In this document: piece after piece, positions 54,490 to 64,000 of the stretch
Layout: each line of letters starts with the position of its first letter
How positions within the stretch are numbered: the first letter of the stretch is position 1
Assembly: GCF_000753795.1 (NCBI RefSeq)
Contig: NZ_JPEO01000003.1
Span: forward strand, 310,001-374,000
Reading direction: 5' to 3'
Length of the DNA: 64,000 nt
Source of the DNA: Shewanella mangrovi
GTDB taxonomy: Bacteria > Pseudomonadota > Gammaproteobacteria > Enterobacterales > Shewanellaceae
Notes under the pieces: model-generated
What the model was told of the DNA's origin: nothing
Seen by the model: only the letters and a program-made list of their open reading frames with translations
The model's database searches: none
Position numbers and translations under genes: made by a program

Positions 54490-57111
54490 TTACAGTTTAG
54501 CTGCAAGCCAATCGGTTACCGATGCTAGCGCAGCCGCTAAGTTTTCAGGTTGAGAACCACCAGCCTGAGCCATATCTGGACGGCCACCGCCCTTACCACC
54601 AACTTGCGCCGCAACCATTGCCACCAACTCACCGGCCTTCACTTTGCCGATTAAGTCTTTGGTTACCCCGGCAATCAGGTTCACCTTCGCATCGCCCGCA
54701 ATACCCAGTACCACAATACCGGAGCCTAATTTTTGCTTAATTTCATCTTGCAGACCACGCAGTGCACCAGCATCCACACCGTCAAGCTGTTTCACCAGCA
54801 CTTTTACACCGGCAATGTCTTGAGCTTCAGACACCAAATCTGCACTCGCCGCTGCAGCTAACTTAGATTTTAGCTGAGCGATCTCTTTTTCCAGCAGCTT
54901 GCTGTGGTCCAATTGCGCTTTCAGTTTAGCAACCACTGTGTGGGCTTCACTCTTAAGCAATGCTGCAGCATCGTGCAGCTCTTGCTGTTGTTCAGCAATA
55001 TAAGCCATTGCTGCTGCACCAGTAACCGCTTCAATGCGACGGATACCAGCAGCAATACCGCCTTCAGAGATAACTTTAAATACACCAATATCACCTGTGC
55101 GCGTTACGTGCGTACCGCCACACAGCTCAATTGAGAAGTCACCCATTGTCACTACTCGCACTGTGGTATCGTACTTTTCACCAAACAGTGCCATCGCGCC
55201 TTTCTCTTTGGCTTGTTCGATATCCATCTCTGCCACTTGCAGTTGATGATTGCGACGAATTTGAGTATTTACCAAGTCTTCAACTTGCTTCAATTCTTCA
55301 GGCTTAACCGCTTCAAAGTGAGAGAAGTCGAAACGTAAACGCTCAGGCTGAACTAAAGAACCTTTTTGCGCTACGTGTGAGCCTAACACTTGGCGCAAGG
55401 CAGCGTGTAGCAAGTGAGTCACTGAGTGGTTAAGTTCGGTACGATGACGTAACTTCTTATTCACTACTGCAGCAACAGATTGACCGACTTTCAAACTACC
55501 CGCTTTCAGAACACCTTTATGACCAATAGCGGCGGCATATTTTTGGGTATCGGCTACTTCAAACAGGCTATCCCCTGCTTTGAGCTCGCCCTTATCACCC
55601 ACTTGGCCACCTGACTCAGCATAAAATGGAGTGTTATCAAGAATAACGACAGCTTCTTGATTAGGCATCAGCCCTTCCACTTCTGCACCGTCAACAAAAA
55701 TCGCTACAACTTTACCTTCACCAGTCGTGTCTTGATAACCGCAGAAATGAGAGTCAGCGTCGGTCTTCAATCCGGCATTATAGTCGGCACCAAATTGTCC
55801 CGCAGCTTGTGCACGCTTGCGTTGCTCTTCCATCGCGGCATCAAAACCCACTTCGTCCACTGTGATATCGCGTTCGCGACACACATCAGCGGTCAAATCG
55901 ACAGGGAAACCATAAGTGTCATAGAGTTTGAAAGCGGTTTCGCCATCAAGCACCTTGCCTTCGAGTTCAGCAAGTGCACCGTCGAGAATACCAAGGCCAC
56001 GTTCTAGCGTGCGAGCAAACTGCTCTTCTTCAGCTTTTAAGGCTTTTTCAACCACATTTTGTAACGCCTTCAGTTCCTTGGCGGCATCCCCCATCACCTC
56101 AACAAGTGTCGGCACCAACTTGTAGAAGAAGGTATCGTTAGCACCTAACTTGTAGCCGTGACGCACAGCACGACGAATGATACGACGCAGTACGTAACCG
56201 CGACCTTCATTTGAAGGCATGACACCATCAGCCACCAAGAAAGCACACGAACGGATGTGGTCAGCAATCACGCGCAGCGATTTCGCTTCTAAGTCAGTCA
56301 CACCGATGATTTCGGCCGTTTTTGCAATCAAGGTTTTGAAAACATCAATCTCATAGTTAGAGTGCACGCCCTGCATGATGGCAGAGATACGTTCAATCCC
56401 CATACCGGTATCAACTGAGGGTTTTGGCAGTGGCAACATTTCACCGTCTGCCTGACGGTTGAACTGCATAAATACGATGTTCCAGATCTCGATGAAACGG
56501 TCACCGTCTTCTTCCGGGGTGCCTGGGCGACCGCCCCAAATATGCTCACCGTGATCGTAGAAAATTTCAGAACATGGACCACACGGACCAGTATCACCCA
56601 TTTGCCAGAAGTTATCTGACGCATATGGCGCACCTTTATTATCGCCGATGCGAATGATGTCTTCTGCTGGAATACCAATCTGCTTATTCCAGATATCAAA
56701 TGCTTCATCATCGTTTTGGTAAACGGTCACACACAGTTTTTCTTTTGGCAGCTGCAGTACTTCTGTCAGAAAGCCCCAAGCAAACTTGATTGCATCTTCT
56801 TTAAAGTAGTCACCAAAACTGAAGTTACCCAGCATTTCAAAAAACGTGTGGTGACGGGCTGTGTAACCTACGTTATCCAAGTCGTTGTGCTTACCACCCG
56901 CACGCACACAACGTTGCGCGGTCGTCGCTCGGCTGTAACTGCGTTTATCCATTCCAAGGAATACGTCTTTAAACTGGTTCATACCGGCATTGGTGAACAA
57001 CAGAGTTGGATCGTTACCCGGTACGAGTGAACTACTATCAACAATCTGATGACCATGCTTGCTGAAATACTCCAGGAAGGCGCTTCTAACGGCTGCGGTG
57101 GTTTTGTACAT
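54490..57111 (-). CDS. alaS: Alanyl-tRNA synthetase AlaS
   Basis: AlaS charges tRNA-Ala and edits mischarged Ser/Gly. The 873-residue product has class-II motif 1 and N-terminus [48 protein letters not shown], the editing-domain zinc motifs ([12 protein letters not shown] and [10 protein letters not shown]) and the C-Ala domain with [15 protein letters not shown] near the end. ATG 57111 is chosen: the family N-terminus is MYKTTAAVR, and AGGAC lies upstream. The longer reading from 57171 has no match. Confidence 0.98.
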   Translation of the reverse strand: MYKTTAAVRSAFLEYFSKHGHQIVDSSSLVPGNDPTLLFTNAGMNQFKDVFLGMDKRSYSRATTAQRCVRAGGKHNDLDNVGYTARHHTFFEMLGNFSFGDYFKEDAIKFAWGFLTEVLQLPKEKLCVTVYQNDDEAFDIWNKQIGIPAEDIIRIGDNKGAPYASDNFWQMGDTGPCGPCSEIFYDHGEHIWGGRPGTPEEDGDRFIEIWNIVFMQFNRQADGEMLPLPKPSVDTGMGIERISAIMQGVHSNYEIDVFKTLIAKTAEIIGVTDLEAKSLRVIADHIRSCAFLVADGVMPSNEGRGYVLRRIIRRAVRHGYKLGANDTFFYKLVPTLVEVMGDAAKELKALQNVVEKALKAEEEQFARTLERGLGILDGALAELEGKVLDGETAFKLYDTYGFPVDLTADVCRERDITVDEVGFDAAMEEQRKRAQAAGQFGADYNAGLKTDADSHFCGYQDTTGEGKVVAIFVDGAEVEGLMPNQEAVVILDNTPFYAESGGQVGDKGELKAGDSLFEVADTQKYAAAIGHKGVLKAGSLKVGQSVAAVVNKKLRHRTELNHSVTHLLHAALRQVLGSHVAQKGSLVQPERLRFDFSHFEAVKPEELKQVEDLVNTQIRRNHQLQVAEMDIEQAKEKGAMALFGEKYDTTVRVVTMGDFSIELCGGTHVTRTGDIGVFKVISEGGIAAGIRRIEAVTGAAAMAYIAEQQQELHDAAALLKSEAHTVVAKLKAQLDHSKLLEKEIAQLKSKLAAAASADLVSEAQDIAGVKVLVKQLDGVDAGALRGLQDEIKQKLGSGIVVLGIAGDAKVNLIAGVTKDLIGKVKAGELVAMVAAQVGGKGGGRPDMAQAGGSQPENLAAALASVTDWLAAKL

Positions 57112-57272
57112 GAAATCGTCCTGAATTGCGTTGGCACTAAAAATAAAAGGCTGAAACCATGGTTTCAGCAATAAATGTGTAGATTGCCCAGCATTATAAG
57201 CGGGCAGCGAAAGAATACCAATCAGAATAAGGTGTCAATATTGAACAACAAAAAGAATAACGAATAAGCTCA

Positions 57273-57713
57273 CTATTCATCGACCATGCAAGCTTCAAGC
57301 GCAAATCCGGCTTGTTCAAAGCTAAAGCCTTGACCTAATAGATGTCGAATAACCTTAGCTTTTTGTTTTTGCAGTAACGGATAATCATGCCGAGAAAAGG
57401 CAAGTGATGAGAATTTTTTTTGAGCTCGTTGCTCAGCGAGTGTAAACCAATCAACCTCTGCAGCGGCAATCACCTCTGTCGCCAATGATTTAGCGATCCC
57501 CTTTTGCTGCATCGTTTGCTCAATCTTTGCTGGTCCGTGTAGCCGATTGAGTTGCGAACGTAGGATAGCTTCGGCTAGACGCTTGTCATCCAAATAACCT
57601 AATGTTTGCGCCCACTCAATCGCCTCATCAACCTCAGCTTCGGCAAACTCTTTATCTAGCAGTTGTTGCCGAAGTGCACTACAACTTTTATCGCAGCGAG
57701 CCAAAAGGCTCAC
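57273..57713 (-). CDS. recX: RecA regulator RecX
   Basis: RecX binds RecA filaments and inhibits recombinase and co-protease activity. The 146-residue helical protein has the three-repeat RecX pattern: CDKSCSALRQQLLDKEFAEAEVDEAIEWAQTLGYLDDKRLAEAILRSQ, then LHGPAKIEQTMQQKGI. The only start in frame is GTG 57713, 27 bp after the recA stop. No good ribosome site is seen, so translation may be weak or depend on recA. Confidence 0.93.
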   Translation of the reverse strand: MSLLARCDKSCSALRQQLLDKEFAEAEVDEAIEWAQTLGYLDDKRLAEAILRSQLNRLHGPAKIEQTMQQKGIAKSLATEVIAAAEVDWFTLAEQRAQKKFSSLAFSRHDYPLLQKQKAKVIRHLLGQGFSFEQAGFALEACMVDE

Positions 57714-57739
57714 TACGACAGATTTTGCTGATGGTTCGC

Positions 57740-58807
57740 TCAGAAGATCTCTCCAGTTTCGAGATCAACATTGCCTTCATTATTGCTATTATCGTCGCTT
57801 GCAGCAGCACCACCTTTGTGGAGTAAGGCTTCACGCAAGGCAGTTTCGATTTCACTGGCGATTTCAGGATTGTCTTGCAAGAACTTGCCAGCATTGGCAC
57901 GACCTTGGCCGATTTTATCGCCTTTGTAGCTATACCAAGCACCCGCCTTTTCAACCAATTTATGCGCCACGCCTAAGTCGACCAGCTCACCAACGCGGTT
58001 AATGCCTTTTCCATAAAGGATCTGGAATTCTGCTTGCTTAAATGGTGCTGCAACTTTGTTTTTCACCACTTTAACGCGGGTCTCGTTACCCACCACTTCA
58101 TCGCCTTCTTTGATAGAGCCAGTACGACGAATATCCAAACGTACTGAGGCGTAGAATTTCAACGCATTACCACCAGTAGTGGTTTCTGGGTTACCAAACA
58201 TCACCCCAATCTTCATACGAATTTGGTTAATGAAGATAAGCAGAGTGTTTGACTGTTTCAGGTTACCCGCCAGTTTACGCATAGCTTGGCTCATCATACG
58301 TGCAGCTAGGCCCATATGTGAGTCACCGATTTCGCCTTCAATTTCAGCTTTCGGCGTTAGCGCAGCGACAGAATCAACAATGATGACATCAACTGCACCA
58401 CTGCGGGTCAGCGCATCACAGATCTCTAACGCTTGCTCGCCGGTATCCGGTTGAGAACACAGCAGATTATCGATATCAACGCCCAACTTACGCGCATAGA
58501 TCGGATCCAATGCGTGCTCAGCATCGATAAAGGCACACACTTTGCCTTCACGTTGTGCTGCGGCAATCACTTCCAATGTCAGCGTTGTTTTACCAGAAGA
58601 TTCTGGACCATAGATTTCAACGATACGGCCCAGTGGTAAACCGCCTGCGCCCAAAGCAACGTCAAGTGAAAGCGAACCGGTTGAGATAGTGGCCACATCC
58701 ATACTGCGGTCTTCACCGAGTTTCATGATGGAACCTTTACCAAATTGCTTCTCAATCTGGCCTAATACGGCATTTAGTGCTTTCTCTTTATTTGCATCGA
58801 TCTTCAT
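57740..58807 (-). CDS. recA: Recombinase RecA
   Basis: RecA performs strand exchange and triggers LexA cleavage. The 355-residue product has Walker A in [15 protein letters not shown] (about residues 65-79), [36 protein letters not shown], the loop [25 protein letters not shown]-type segment (here [15 protein letters not shown]), and an acidic C-terminus. It lies before recX. Expression is under a LexA box placed inside its promoter. Confidence 0.99.
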   Translation of the reverse strand: MKIDANKEKALNAVLGQIEKQFGKGSIMKLGEDRSMDVATISTGSLSLDVALGAGGLPLGRIVEIYGPESSGKTTLTLEVIAAAQREGKVCAFIDAEHALDPIYARKLGVDIDNLLCSQPDTGEQALEICDALTRSGAVDVIIVDSVAALTPKAEIEGEIGDSHMGLAARMMSQAMRKLAGNLKQSNTLLIFINQIRMKIGVMFGNPETTTGGNALKFYASVRLDIRRTGSIKEGDEVVGNETRVKVVKNKVAAPFKQAEFQILYGKGINRVGELVDLGVAHKLVEKAGAWYSYKGDKIGQGRANAGKFLQDNPEIASEIETALREALLHKGGAAASDDNSNNEGNVDLETGEIF

Positions 58808-58878
58808 ATCTGTCCCTCTGTGCTCGAACCTTGATGGAGTACAACCGACTCCCGCTGGCGATGAACTTAATTGCAGCT

Positions 58879-58906
58879 AGTATACTGTACAATCATACAG
58901 TATCAA
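58879..58906 (-). promoter_or_regulatory. recA promoter with overlapping LexA box
   Basis: On the minus strand TTGATA, 16 bp, TATACT is the promoter. The LexA site TACTGTACAATCATACAGTA is written on the plus strand at 58883-58902 and fills the spacer. CTGT-N8-ACAG matches the consensus fully. The layout equals that of E. coli recA. Confidence 0.95.
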
Positions 58907-59063
58907 GTACTGGATCGGATTATTTCTTCTCCAGTTAAACAAAGTGCCTGATATTTCGCTGCAAAAAACTTTTCCTCAGCGATTCATGCCTCCGACAGAC
59001 CTGTTAATATTGCAGGCTACCTTGTGATTAGCTCAATATGCGCAACGCTTAAATAAGGACGAT

Positions 59064-61664
59064 ATGAATAGCCATAGCCAAACGCCGGATTTAGAGGATT
59101 TGGAAAAACATACGCCGATGATGCGGCAGTATCTGCAGATGAAAACCGAACATAGCGATATGCTGCTGTTTTATCGTATGGGCGACTTCTATGAGCTGTT
59201 TTATAGCGATGCCAAACGCGCGTCAGAGTTACTCGGTATTTCGTTAACGGCTCGTGGCAAGAGTGGTGGCGATCCGATCCCGATGGCGGGTATTCCTTAT
59301 CATGCAGTGGACAACTATCTGGCGAAATTAGTTCAGCAAGGTGAATCTGTCGCCATTTGCGAACAAATTGGTGATCCTGCTTTGGCCAAAGGACCAGTTG
59401 AACGCAAAGTGGTACGGATTGTAACGCCTGGTACGCTCACCGACGAAGCCTTACTCCAAGAGCGACGCGATAACCTTCTAGCCGCCATTTACGAAGGTAA
59501 AAAGGGTTTTGGTTTTGCAACGCTGGACGTTGCCTCTGGACGATTCGTCATATCAGAGCTTGATTCGCTCGAGGCCATCGAAGCAGAACTGCAGCGTACC
59601 CGTCCGGCTGAATTGCTTTACAGCGAAGATTTCAGCCATAAATATTTGGTCAATGATATTAAAGGCGCTCGTCGTCGCCCTGAGTGGGAATTTGATTTCG
59701 ATACAGCAACCCGCTTGCTATTAGAACAATTTGGTACCAAAGATCTGCGTGGCTTTGGGGTCCAAGCTGCGCGGCTGTCACTGCAAGCAGCTGGTTGTTT
59801 GATTCAATATGTGAAAGATACGCAGCGCACTGCGCTGCCCCATATCAATAGCATTATGCAGTTCAGTCCAAGTGACAGCGTAGTGTTAGACGCCGCCACA
59901 CGTCGAAATCTGGAACTGACCGTAAATCTTGGTGGTGGTTTAGAAAATACCCTAGCATCAGTACTTGATCGCACTGCAACCGCCATGGGCAGCCGTATGT
60001 TACAGCGCTGGATCCATCAACCACTGCGTAATCAAACACATGTGCGCCGACGTCATCAGGCCGTGACTGAACTCATTGCTGACGCTACCCATGAACCTCT
60101 ACACGAACGGCTGAAATCTATCGGAGATGTAGAGCGAATTATTGCGCGTTTGGCAATTCGCAATGCGCGCCCTCGCGATCTTGCACGGCTACGTGATGCA
60201 TTAGAGGTTCTGCCGCAGGTACGCGATAAGCTCTCAGGCAGCGCAAGCGAACATTTAGTGAGTCTGCATCAGGCATTGAATGAGTTTCCTGCAGAACTCG
60301 CTTTGTTGCAGCGCGCTATTGTCGACAACCCGCCAGTGCTTATTCGTGATGGCGGAGTGATTCGTGAGGGTTACCATAGCGAACTCGACGAATGGCGGAG
60401 TTTGAGCCAAGGAGCGACCGATTATTTACAACAACTCGAAGTTCGCGAGAAAGAACGCACTGGCATTGCCACGCTTAAAGTAGGCTTTAACAAAGTCCAT
60501 GGCTATTTTATCGAAGTATCACGCGGGCAATCTGCCTTGGTACCGCTGAGCTATCAGCGTCGTCAGACGCTGAAAAATACCGAACGTTATATTATTCCTG
60601 AGCTAAAAGAGTACGAAGAAAAAGTCCTTTCCAGCCAAGGCAAAGCGCTGGCCTTGGAAAAGCAACTTTGGGAAGAACTTTTCGATCGGCTGCTGCCCAA
60701 GTTAGCCGAACTACAACAATTTGCTTTAGCCGCCGCCGAGTTAGATGTTTTGACTAACTTTGCTGAGCGAGCTGAAGCACTTAATTACCAATGTCCAACA
60801 TTGGTGGATGCTGCCGGAATTGATATCAGTGAAGGGCGCCATCCGGTCGTTGAAACGGTAAGTCAATCGCCCTTTATTGCGAACCCGGTTTTGCTTAACG
60901 GCGAGCGAAGAATGCTGATCGTGACTGGCCCCAATATGGGCGGTAAATCGACCTATATGCGGCAAGTTGCCTTGATCACCTTAATGGCCTATATCGGCAG
61001 TTATGTGCCAGCAGAGTCTGCCGTAATAGGTCCTATTGATCGTATATTTACCCGTATTGGTGCTTCAGATGATCTCGCTTCAGGCCGCTCTACCTTTATG
61101 GTGGAGATGACGGAAACCGCCAATATCCTGCATAACGCGACGCAAAATAGCTTGGTGCTGATGGATGAAATTGGCCGTGGCACCTCGACCTATGATGGAC
61201 TATCGCTCGCTTGGTCCGCTGCCGAATATCTGGCACAGCAGATTGGAGCATTAACCTTATTTGCCACTCACTACTTTGAACTAACGCAATTAGCAGAACA
61301 GTTACCTCAGGTCACTAACGTACATTTAGACGCCATTGAGCACGACGATGCCATTGTGTTTATGCATGCAGTACAGGAAGGTGCGGCCAGTAAAAGTTAT
61401 GGTCTGCAAGTTGCGGCGTTGGCTGGAGTGCCACAAGTGGTGATCCGTGCCGCTAAAGACAAGTTACAACAACTTGAAAGCCGAGATGATGGTAAGGAGG
61501 TCAACGTGTTGTCAGTGACACCAGTACAAACCTCATTAGCATTAGAATCTGCTACTTCAGAGGTAGAAGAGCTTCTGCAGCACATAGATCCCAATGACTT
61601 AACGCCAAAGGCTGCACTCGATTTGGTATATCAACTCACAGCATTAGTCAAAGCAACACATTAA
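59064..61664 (+). CDS. mutS: DNA mismatch repair protein MutS
   Basis: MutS recognises mismatches. The 866-residue product has the N-terminal mismatch motif [18 protein letters not shown] (the GxFYE phenylalanine-glutamate that contacts the mismatch), the connector and lever domains, and the ATPase Walker A in [18 protein letters not shown] (about residues 620-637), Walker B in [16 protein letters not shown], and [10 protein letters not shown]. It has the usual length. It is divergent from recA, across 256 bp. Confidence 0.98.
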   Translation: MNSHSQTPDLEDLEKHTPMMRQYLQMKTEHSDMLLFYRMGDFYELFYSDAKRASELLGISLTARGKSGGDPIPMAGIPYHAVDNYLAKLVQQGESVAICEQIGDPALAKGPVERKVVRIVTPGTLTDEALLQERRDNLLAAIYEGKKGFGFATLDVASGRFVISELDSLEAIEAELQRTRPAELLYSEDFSHKYLVNDIKGARRRPEWEFDFDTATRLLLEQFGTKDLRGFGVQAARLSLQAAGCLIQYVKDTQRTALPHINSIMQFSPSDSVVLDAATRRNLELTVNLGGGLENTLASVLDRTATAMGSRMLQRWIHQPLRNQTHVRRRHQAVTELIADATHEPLHERLKSIGDVERIIARLAIRNARPRDLARLRDALEVLPQVRDKLSGSASEHLVSLHQALNEFPAELALLQRAIVDNPPVLIRDGGVIREGYHSELDEWRSLSQGATDYLQQLEVREKERTGIATLKVGFNKVHGYFIEVSRGQSALVPLSYQRRQTLKNTERYIIPELKEYEEKVLSSQGKALALEKQLWEELFDRLLPKLAELQQFALAAAELDVLTNFAERAEALNYQCPTLVDAAGIDISEGRHPVVETVSQSPFIANPVLLNGERRMLIVTGPNMGGKSTYMRQVALITLMAYIGSYVPAESAVIGPIDRIFTRIGASDDLASGRSTFMVEMTETANILHNATQNSLVLMDEIGRGTSTYDGLSLAWSAAEYLAQQIGALTLFATHYFELTQLAEQLPQVTNVHLDAIEHDDAIVFMHAVQEGAASKSYGLQVAALAGVPQVVIRAAKDKLQQLESRDDGKEVNVLSVTPVQTSLALESATSEVEELLQHIDPNDLTPKAALDLVYQLTALVKATH

Positions 61665-61679
61665 GTAGACTTATGACGA

Positions 61680-61709
61680 AAAAAGCGCACTTTATAGTGC
61701 GCTTTTTGT
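61680..61709. terminator. Bidirectional terminator between mutS and rpoS
   Basis: AAAAGCGCACT / AGTGCGCTTTTT with a TTAT loop lies 16 bp after mutS and 22 bp from the rpoS stop; A- and T-runs on both flanks fit convergent ends. Confidence 0.88.
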
Positions 61710-61730
61710 TTGTATCACCCCCCCGCAAGG

Positions 61731-62681
61731 CTAGATACGGAACAATGCCTCTACAGAAAGACCTTGAGAAGACAACATATCGCGTAAACGTTTCAATGCC
61801 TCAACTTGAATTTGGCGTACACGTTCACGGGTCAAGCCAATTTCTGCACCTACGTCCTCAAGTGTCGCAGGCTCATAACCTAACAAACCAAAACGGCGTG
61901 CCAGCACTTCACGTTGCTTAGAATTTAGCTCATTCAACCATTTGACGACTGATTTAGAAATATCTTCATCCTGAACCTGAGAGTCTGGTGTATTAAAGTC
62001 ATCATCCGCTAACACATCTAACAATGCTTTATCGTTATCACCACCAATTGGCGTATCTACAGAGGTGATCTTCTCGTTCAGTTTCAACATGCGACTGACA
62101 TCAGCACTTGGCAGATCTAGCTTTTCAGCAATCTCTTCCGCTGTTGGTTCATGATCCAATTTTTGCGCTAATTCACGTGCGGTACGCAGATAGACGTTGA
62201 GCTCTTTCACCACGTGAATTGGTAAACGGATAGTGCGAGTCTGATTCATTATGGCGCGCTCGATGGTTTGGCGAATCCACCAAGTCGCATAGGTAGAGAA
62301 GCGGAAGCCACGTTCTGGGTCGAACTTTTCCACGGCGCGTATAAGGCCTAAATTACCTTCTTCAATTAAATCGAGCAGTGCTAAGCCACGGTTATTGTAA
62401 CGGCGGGCTATTTTGACCACTAAACGTAGGTTACTTTCAATCATGCGATTACGTGACTTGTCACAGCCCCGAAGCGCTTTGCGGGAGAAATAGACTTCCT
62501 CTTCTGCTGTTAGCAGTGGCGAAAAACCAATTTCGCTGAGGTATAACTGAGTTGCATCGAGGTTCTTTTGCAGATCGTCTTGAACAATTTCGGCCAACGC
62601 ATCGCTTTGCACGGCCTCCACTTCATTGACAGACAAATCTTGTAATTCTTTATAAGAAGCATTGGTATTATTGCGGCTCAT
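61731..62681 (-). CDS. rpoS: Stationary-phase sigma factor RpoS
   Basis: RpoS is sigma-38, the general stress sigma. The 316-residue product has region 1.2 ([32 protein letters not shown]), region 2 ([62 protein letters not shown]) and region 4 ([31 protein letters not shown]). ATG 62681 with GGGAGAGC upstream is chosen. It lies after nlpD; in E. coli the main rpoS promoter is inside nlpD. Confidence 0.98.
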   Translation of the reverse strand: MSRNNTNASYKELQDLSVNEVEAVQSDALAEIVQDDLQKNLDATQLYLSEIGFSPLLTAEEEVYFSRKALRGCDKSRNRMIESNLRLVVKIARRYNNRGLALLDLIEEGNLGLIRAVEKFDPERGFRFSTYATWWIRQTIERAIMNQTRTIRLPIHVVKELNVYLRTARELAQKLDHEPTAEEIAEKLDLPSADVSRMLKLNEKITSVDTPIGGDNDKALLDVLADDDFNTPDSQVQDEDISKSVVKWLNELNSKQREVLARRFGLLGYEPATLEDVGAEIGLTRERVRQIQVEALKRLRDMLSSQGLSVEALFRI

Positions 62682-62755
62682 GATGTGCTCTCCCGAAATA
62701 GAAAAAGACAACCTACATTTTGTTTATCCTCCAATGCCAAAATGGCGCCAAACAA

Positions 62756-63718
62756 TCATCGTTTGGGTAAATAAGAAAGTGGGTTTACAGACTTACCAAG
62801 ATATCTGATTTCAAAATGTAGCATCACTTGGTTGGTGCCTGAGCTTCCCATTAGGGCAACTGTTTGCCCCGCGGACACTTGCTGTTTTTCTTTCACCAAA
62901 ATCTTATCGGCGTGGGCATAAGCACTTAAGTAATCGTCGCTATGCTTGATAATGACGAGGTTCCCGTATCCTCGCAGAGCACTACCTGCATATACAACAC
63001 GACCATCAGCTGCGGTTTTTATAATATCGCCACGATTGCCAGCGATTTTGATTCCTTTATTCCCTTGTTCACTATTGGAAAATGTTCCAATCAGCCGTCC
63101 GTTGGCTGGCCATATCCAGCGGCTTACTTTGCTGGGCAAAATTTGCTCGCTTTTGTGGATAACTGAGTTAACAACTTGTTTACCAGTCGTTACAGCGTAC
63201 GAATTATTGTGACCGGAATCAAGCTTTTTTTGCTCACTATTCGGCGGTTTACGACTAATGGATACCTCTTTTTTATCCTCTTGTTTTTTAACAATTTTAG
63301 TCTTTTTTACTTTAGCATTATGACTGGAGTTTTTACTCGATTTTTGGGTAACTGTTCGCGTTTTAGGTTTAATAGCTACCAAACGTAATACTTGACCAGG
63401 ATAAATCGTAAAGTCACTGTCGAGCTTATTGAGTCGAGCAATAACGCGGAAATCTTTGTCTGCTCCCCAGGCGATAGAATAAAGCGTGTCACCGGTTTTA
63501 ACCTTATAAGTGGCACTATCAATAGAACCTTTTTCAAAGCGTGGAAAACGAGTTTGGTGCAGCGAATACACAGGGGCGGGTTTAGTGGCTTGGAAACTAC
63601 AACCAATAATGCTGAACTGCGAAAGAAATAGCATGAACAGCAAGACAAGCTGGTGTCTGCTGCAAAAATGGTAAGGTAACGTCTTTATCCCTAAATTGAT
63701 GAGCACTCCATTCCCCAT
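62756..63718 (-). CDS. nlpD: LysM/M23-domain lipoprotein NlpD
   Basis: NlpD is an outer-membrane lipoprotein that activates the amidase AmiC in septal wall splitting. The 320-residue product has a signal with lipobox SIIGC (Cys about 40), a LysM domain (about 68-112, YKVKTGDTLYSIAWGADKDFRVIARLNKL), a Lys/Ser/Thr-rich linker and a C-terminal M23-like domain (about 210-318). The zinc ligands are degraded: N and K replace the first His and Asp (GNKGIKIAG), as in NlpD/EnvC activators. ATG 63718 is taken; it follows pcm by 10 bp. Confidence 0.94.
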   Translation of the reverse strand: MGNGVLINLGIKTLPYHFCSRHQLVLLFMLFLSQFSIIGCSFQATKPAPVYSLHQTRFPRFEKGSIDSATYKVKTGDTLYSIAWGADKDFRVIARLNKLDSDFTIYPGQVLRLVAIKPKTRTVTQKSSKNSSHNAKVKKTKIVKKQEDKKEVSISRKPPNSEQKKLDSGHNNSYAVTTGKQVVNSVIHKSEQILPSKVSRWIWPANGRLIGTFSNSEQGNKGIKIAGNRGDIIKTAADGRVVYAGSALRGYGNLVIIKHSDDYLSAYAHADKILVKEKQQVSAGQTVALMGSSGTNQVMLHFEIRYLGKSVNPLSYLPKR

Positions 63719-63728
63719 TTAATGCCAT

Positions 63729-64000
63729 TCAGGCTAAATCACCATTTATCAAAGGTACAAACTTTACTGCTTCAATTACTGTGGATGAATACTGTTCACC
63801 ATGGCGTTGGACTTTTAGTAACTGTTGGCTGTCATCGCCGACCGGAATAATCAATACCCCGTTGTCATTTAACTGCTGTAATAAGGCGTTAGGGATCTCA
63901 CTGGCCGCAGCCGTAACAATAATGGCATCAAAAGGAGCACGATTCGCCCAGCCCTTCCAACCATCGCCATATTTAAATGACACATTGTGAAGATCGAGCC
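63729..64000 (-). CDS. pcm: Protein-L-isoaspartate O-methyltransferase Pcm, C-terminal part
   Basis: The gene enters from the right edge; about 90 codons are visible. The stretch LDLHNVSFKYGDGWKGW followed by APFDAIIVTAAASEIPNALLQQLNDNGVLIIPVG is the Pcm motif III region and C-terminus. Pcm methylates damaged isoaspartyl residues with S-adenosylmethionine to begin repair. The pcm-nlpD-rpoS order is the usual one. Confidence 0.93.
   Translation of the reverse strand, partial: LDLHNVSFKYGDGWKGWANRAPFDAIIVTAAASEIPNALLQQLNDNGVLIIPVGDDSQQLLKVQRHGEQYSSTVIEAVKFVPLINGDLA

Noticed and set aside
1-64000. Search for CRISPR arrays, insertion sequences, integrases, phage or defence genes
   Set aside because: No regularly spaced repeats, terminal inverted repeats with transposase, or hallmark proteins were found; the tRNA cluster has no integrase or attachment-site duplication beside it.

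Overview
The window looks like chromosomal DNA from a Shewanella-like gammaproteobacterium (Alteromonadales). The evidence is a conserved pcm-nlpD-rpoS / mutS / recA-recX-alaS-csrA-tRNA(Ser/Arg) block, a bifunctional glutathionylspermidine synthetase/amidase, purEK, gshA, many diguanylate cyclases and chemoreceptors, and a flagellar locus organised like the secondary (lateral) systems of Shewanella and Vibrio. The genus is an inference from gene content and protein resemblance. No transposase, integrase, phage gene or CRISPR array was seen.

Region 1 (1-16857) is a flagellar locus. Reading leftwards from about 15.2 kb are flgBCDEFGHIJKL (rod, hook, L/P rings, junction proteins), then an unrecognised 342-residue protein, a 280-residue flagellin (lafA type), fliD cap, fliS chaperone, a small fliT/LafD-like protein, fliK hook-length control and the start of fliL. 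Rightwards from the same divergent intergenic region run flgA, flgM (anti-sigma-28) and flgN. Candidate sigma-54 (before flgB) and sigma-28 (before lafA) promoters fit the usual flagellar hierarchy. Export apparatus, motor and regulators must lie elsewhere.

Region 2 (16868-36078) is signalling and stress: a 993-residue periplasmic-propeller sensor with a GGDEF domain, a CHASE4-like/GGDEF cyclase, a YceI protein, Gsp, a UPF0114 membrane protein, a qorB/HxlR redox pair, a Lon-like protease, a periplasmic solute-binding protein whose start region lies inside two nested perfect inverted repeats, two chemoreceptors around a ribosome hibernation factor, and a secreted subtilase with a PA insert.

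Region 3 (36319-52920) is metabolism, transport and proteolysis: OsmC, a Tricorn-like S41 peptidase, a DauA-type SulP transporter, purE-purK, a GAF/GGDEF protein with a degraded active site, a lytic-transglycosylase-like lipoprotein, gshA with a coupled small lipoprotein, a large M16 peptidase lipoprotein, a DAACS symporter and a 55-residue membrane protein.

Region 4 (53126-64000) is the housekeeping block: six tRNA genes (Ser-Arg-Arg-Arg-Arg-Ser in transcription order), csrA, alaS, recX, recA with a clear LexA box, mutS, rpoS, nlpD and the C-terminal part of pcm.

The best candidates for something undescribed are the flgL-linked 342-residue protein (5276-6304) and the nested inverted-repeat structure over the start of the solute-binding protein gene (29562-29678). 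Several intergenic dyads may be structured RNAs. Nothing else departs clearly from known families.
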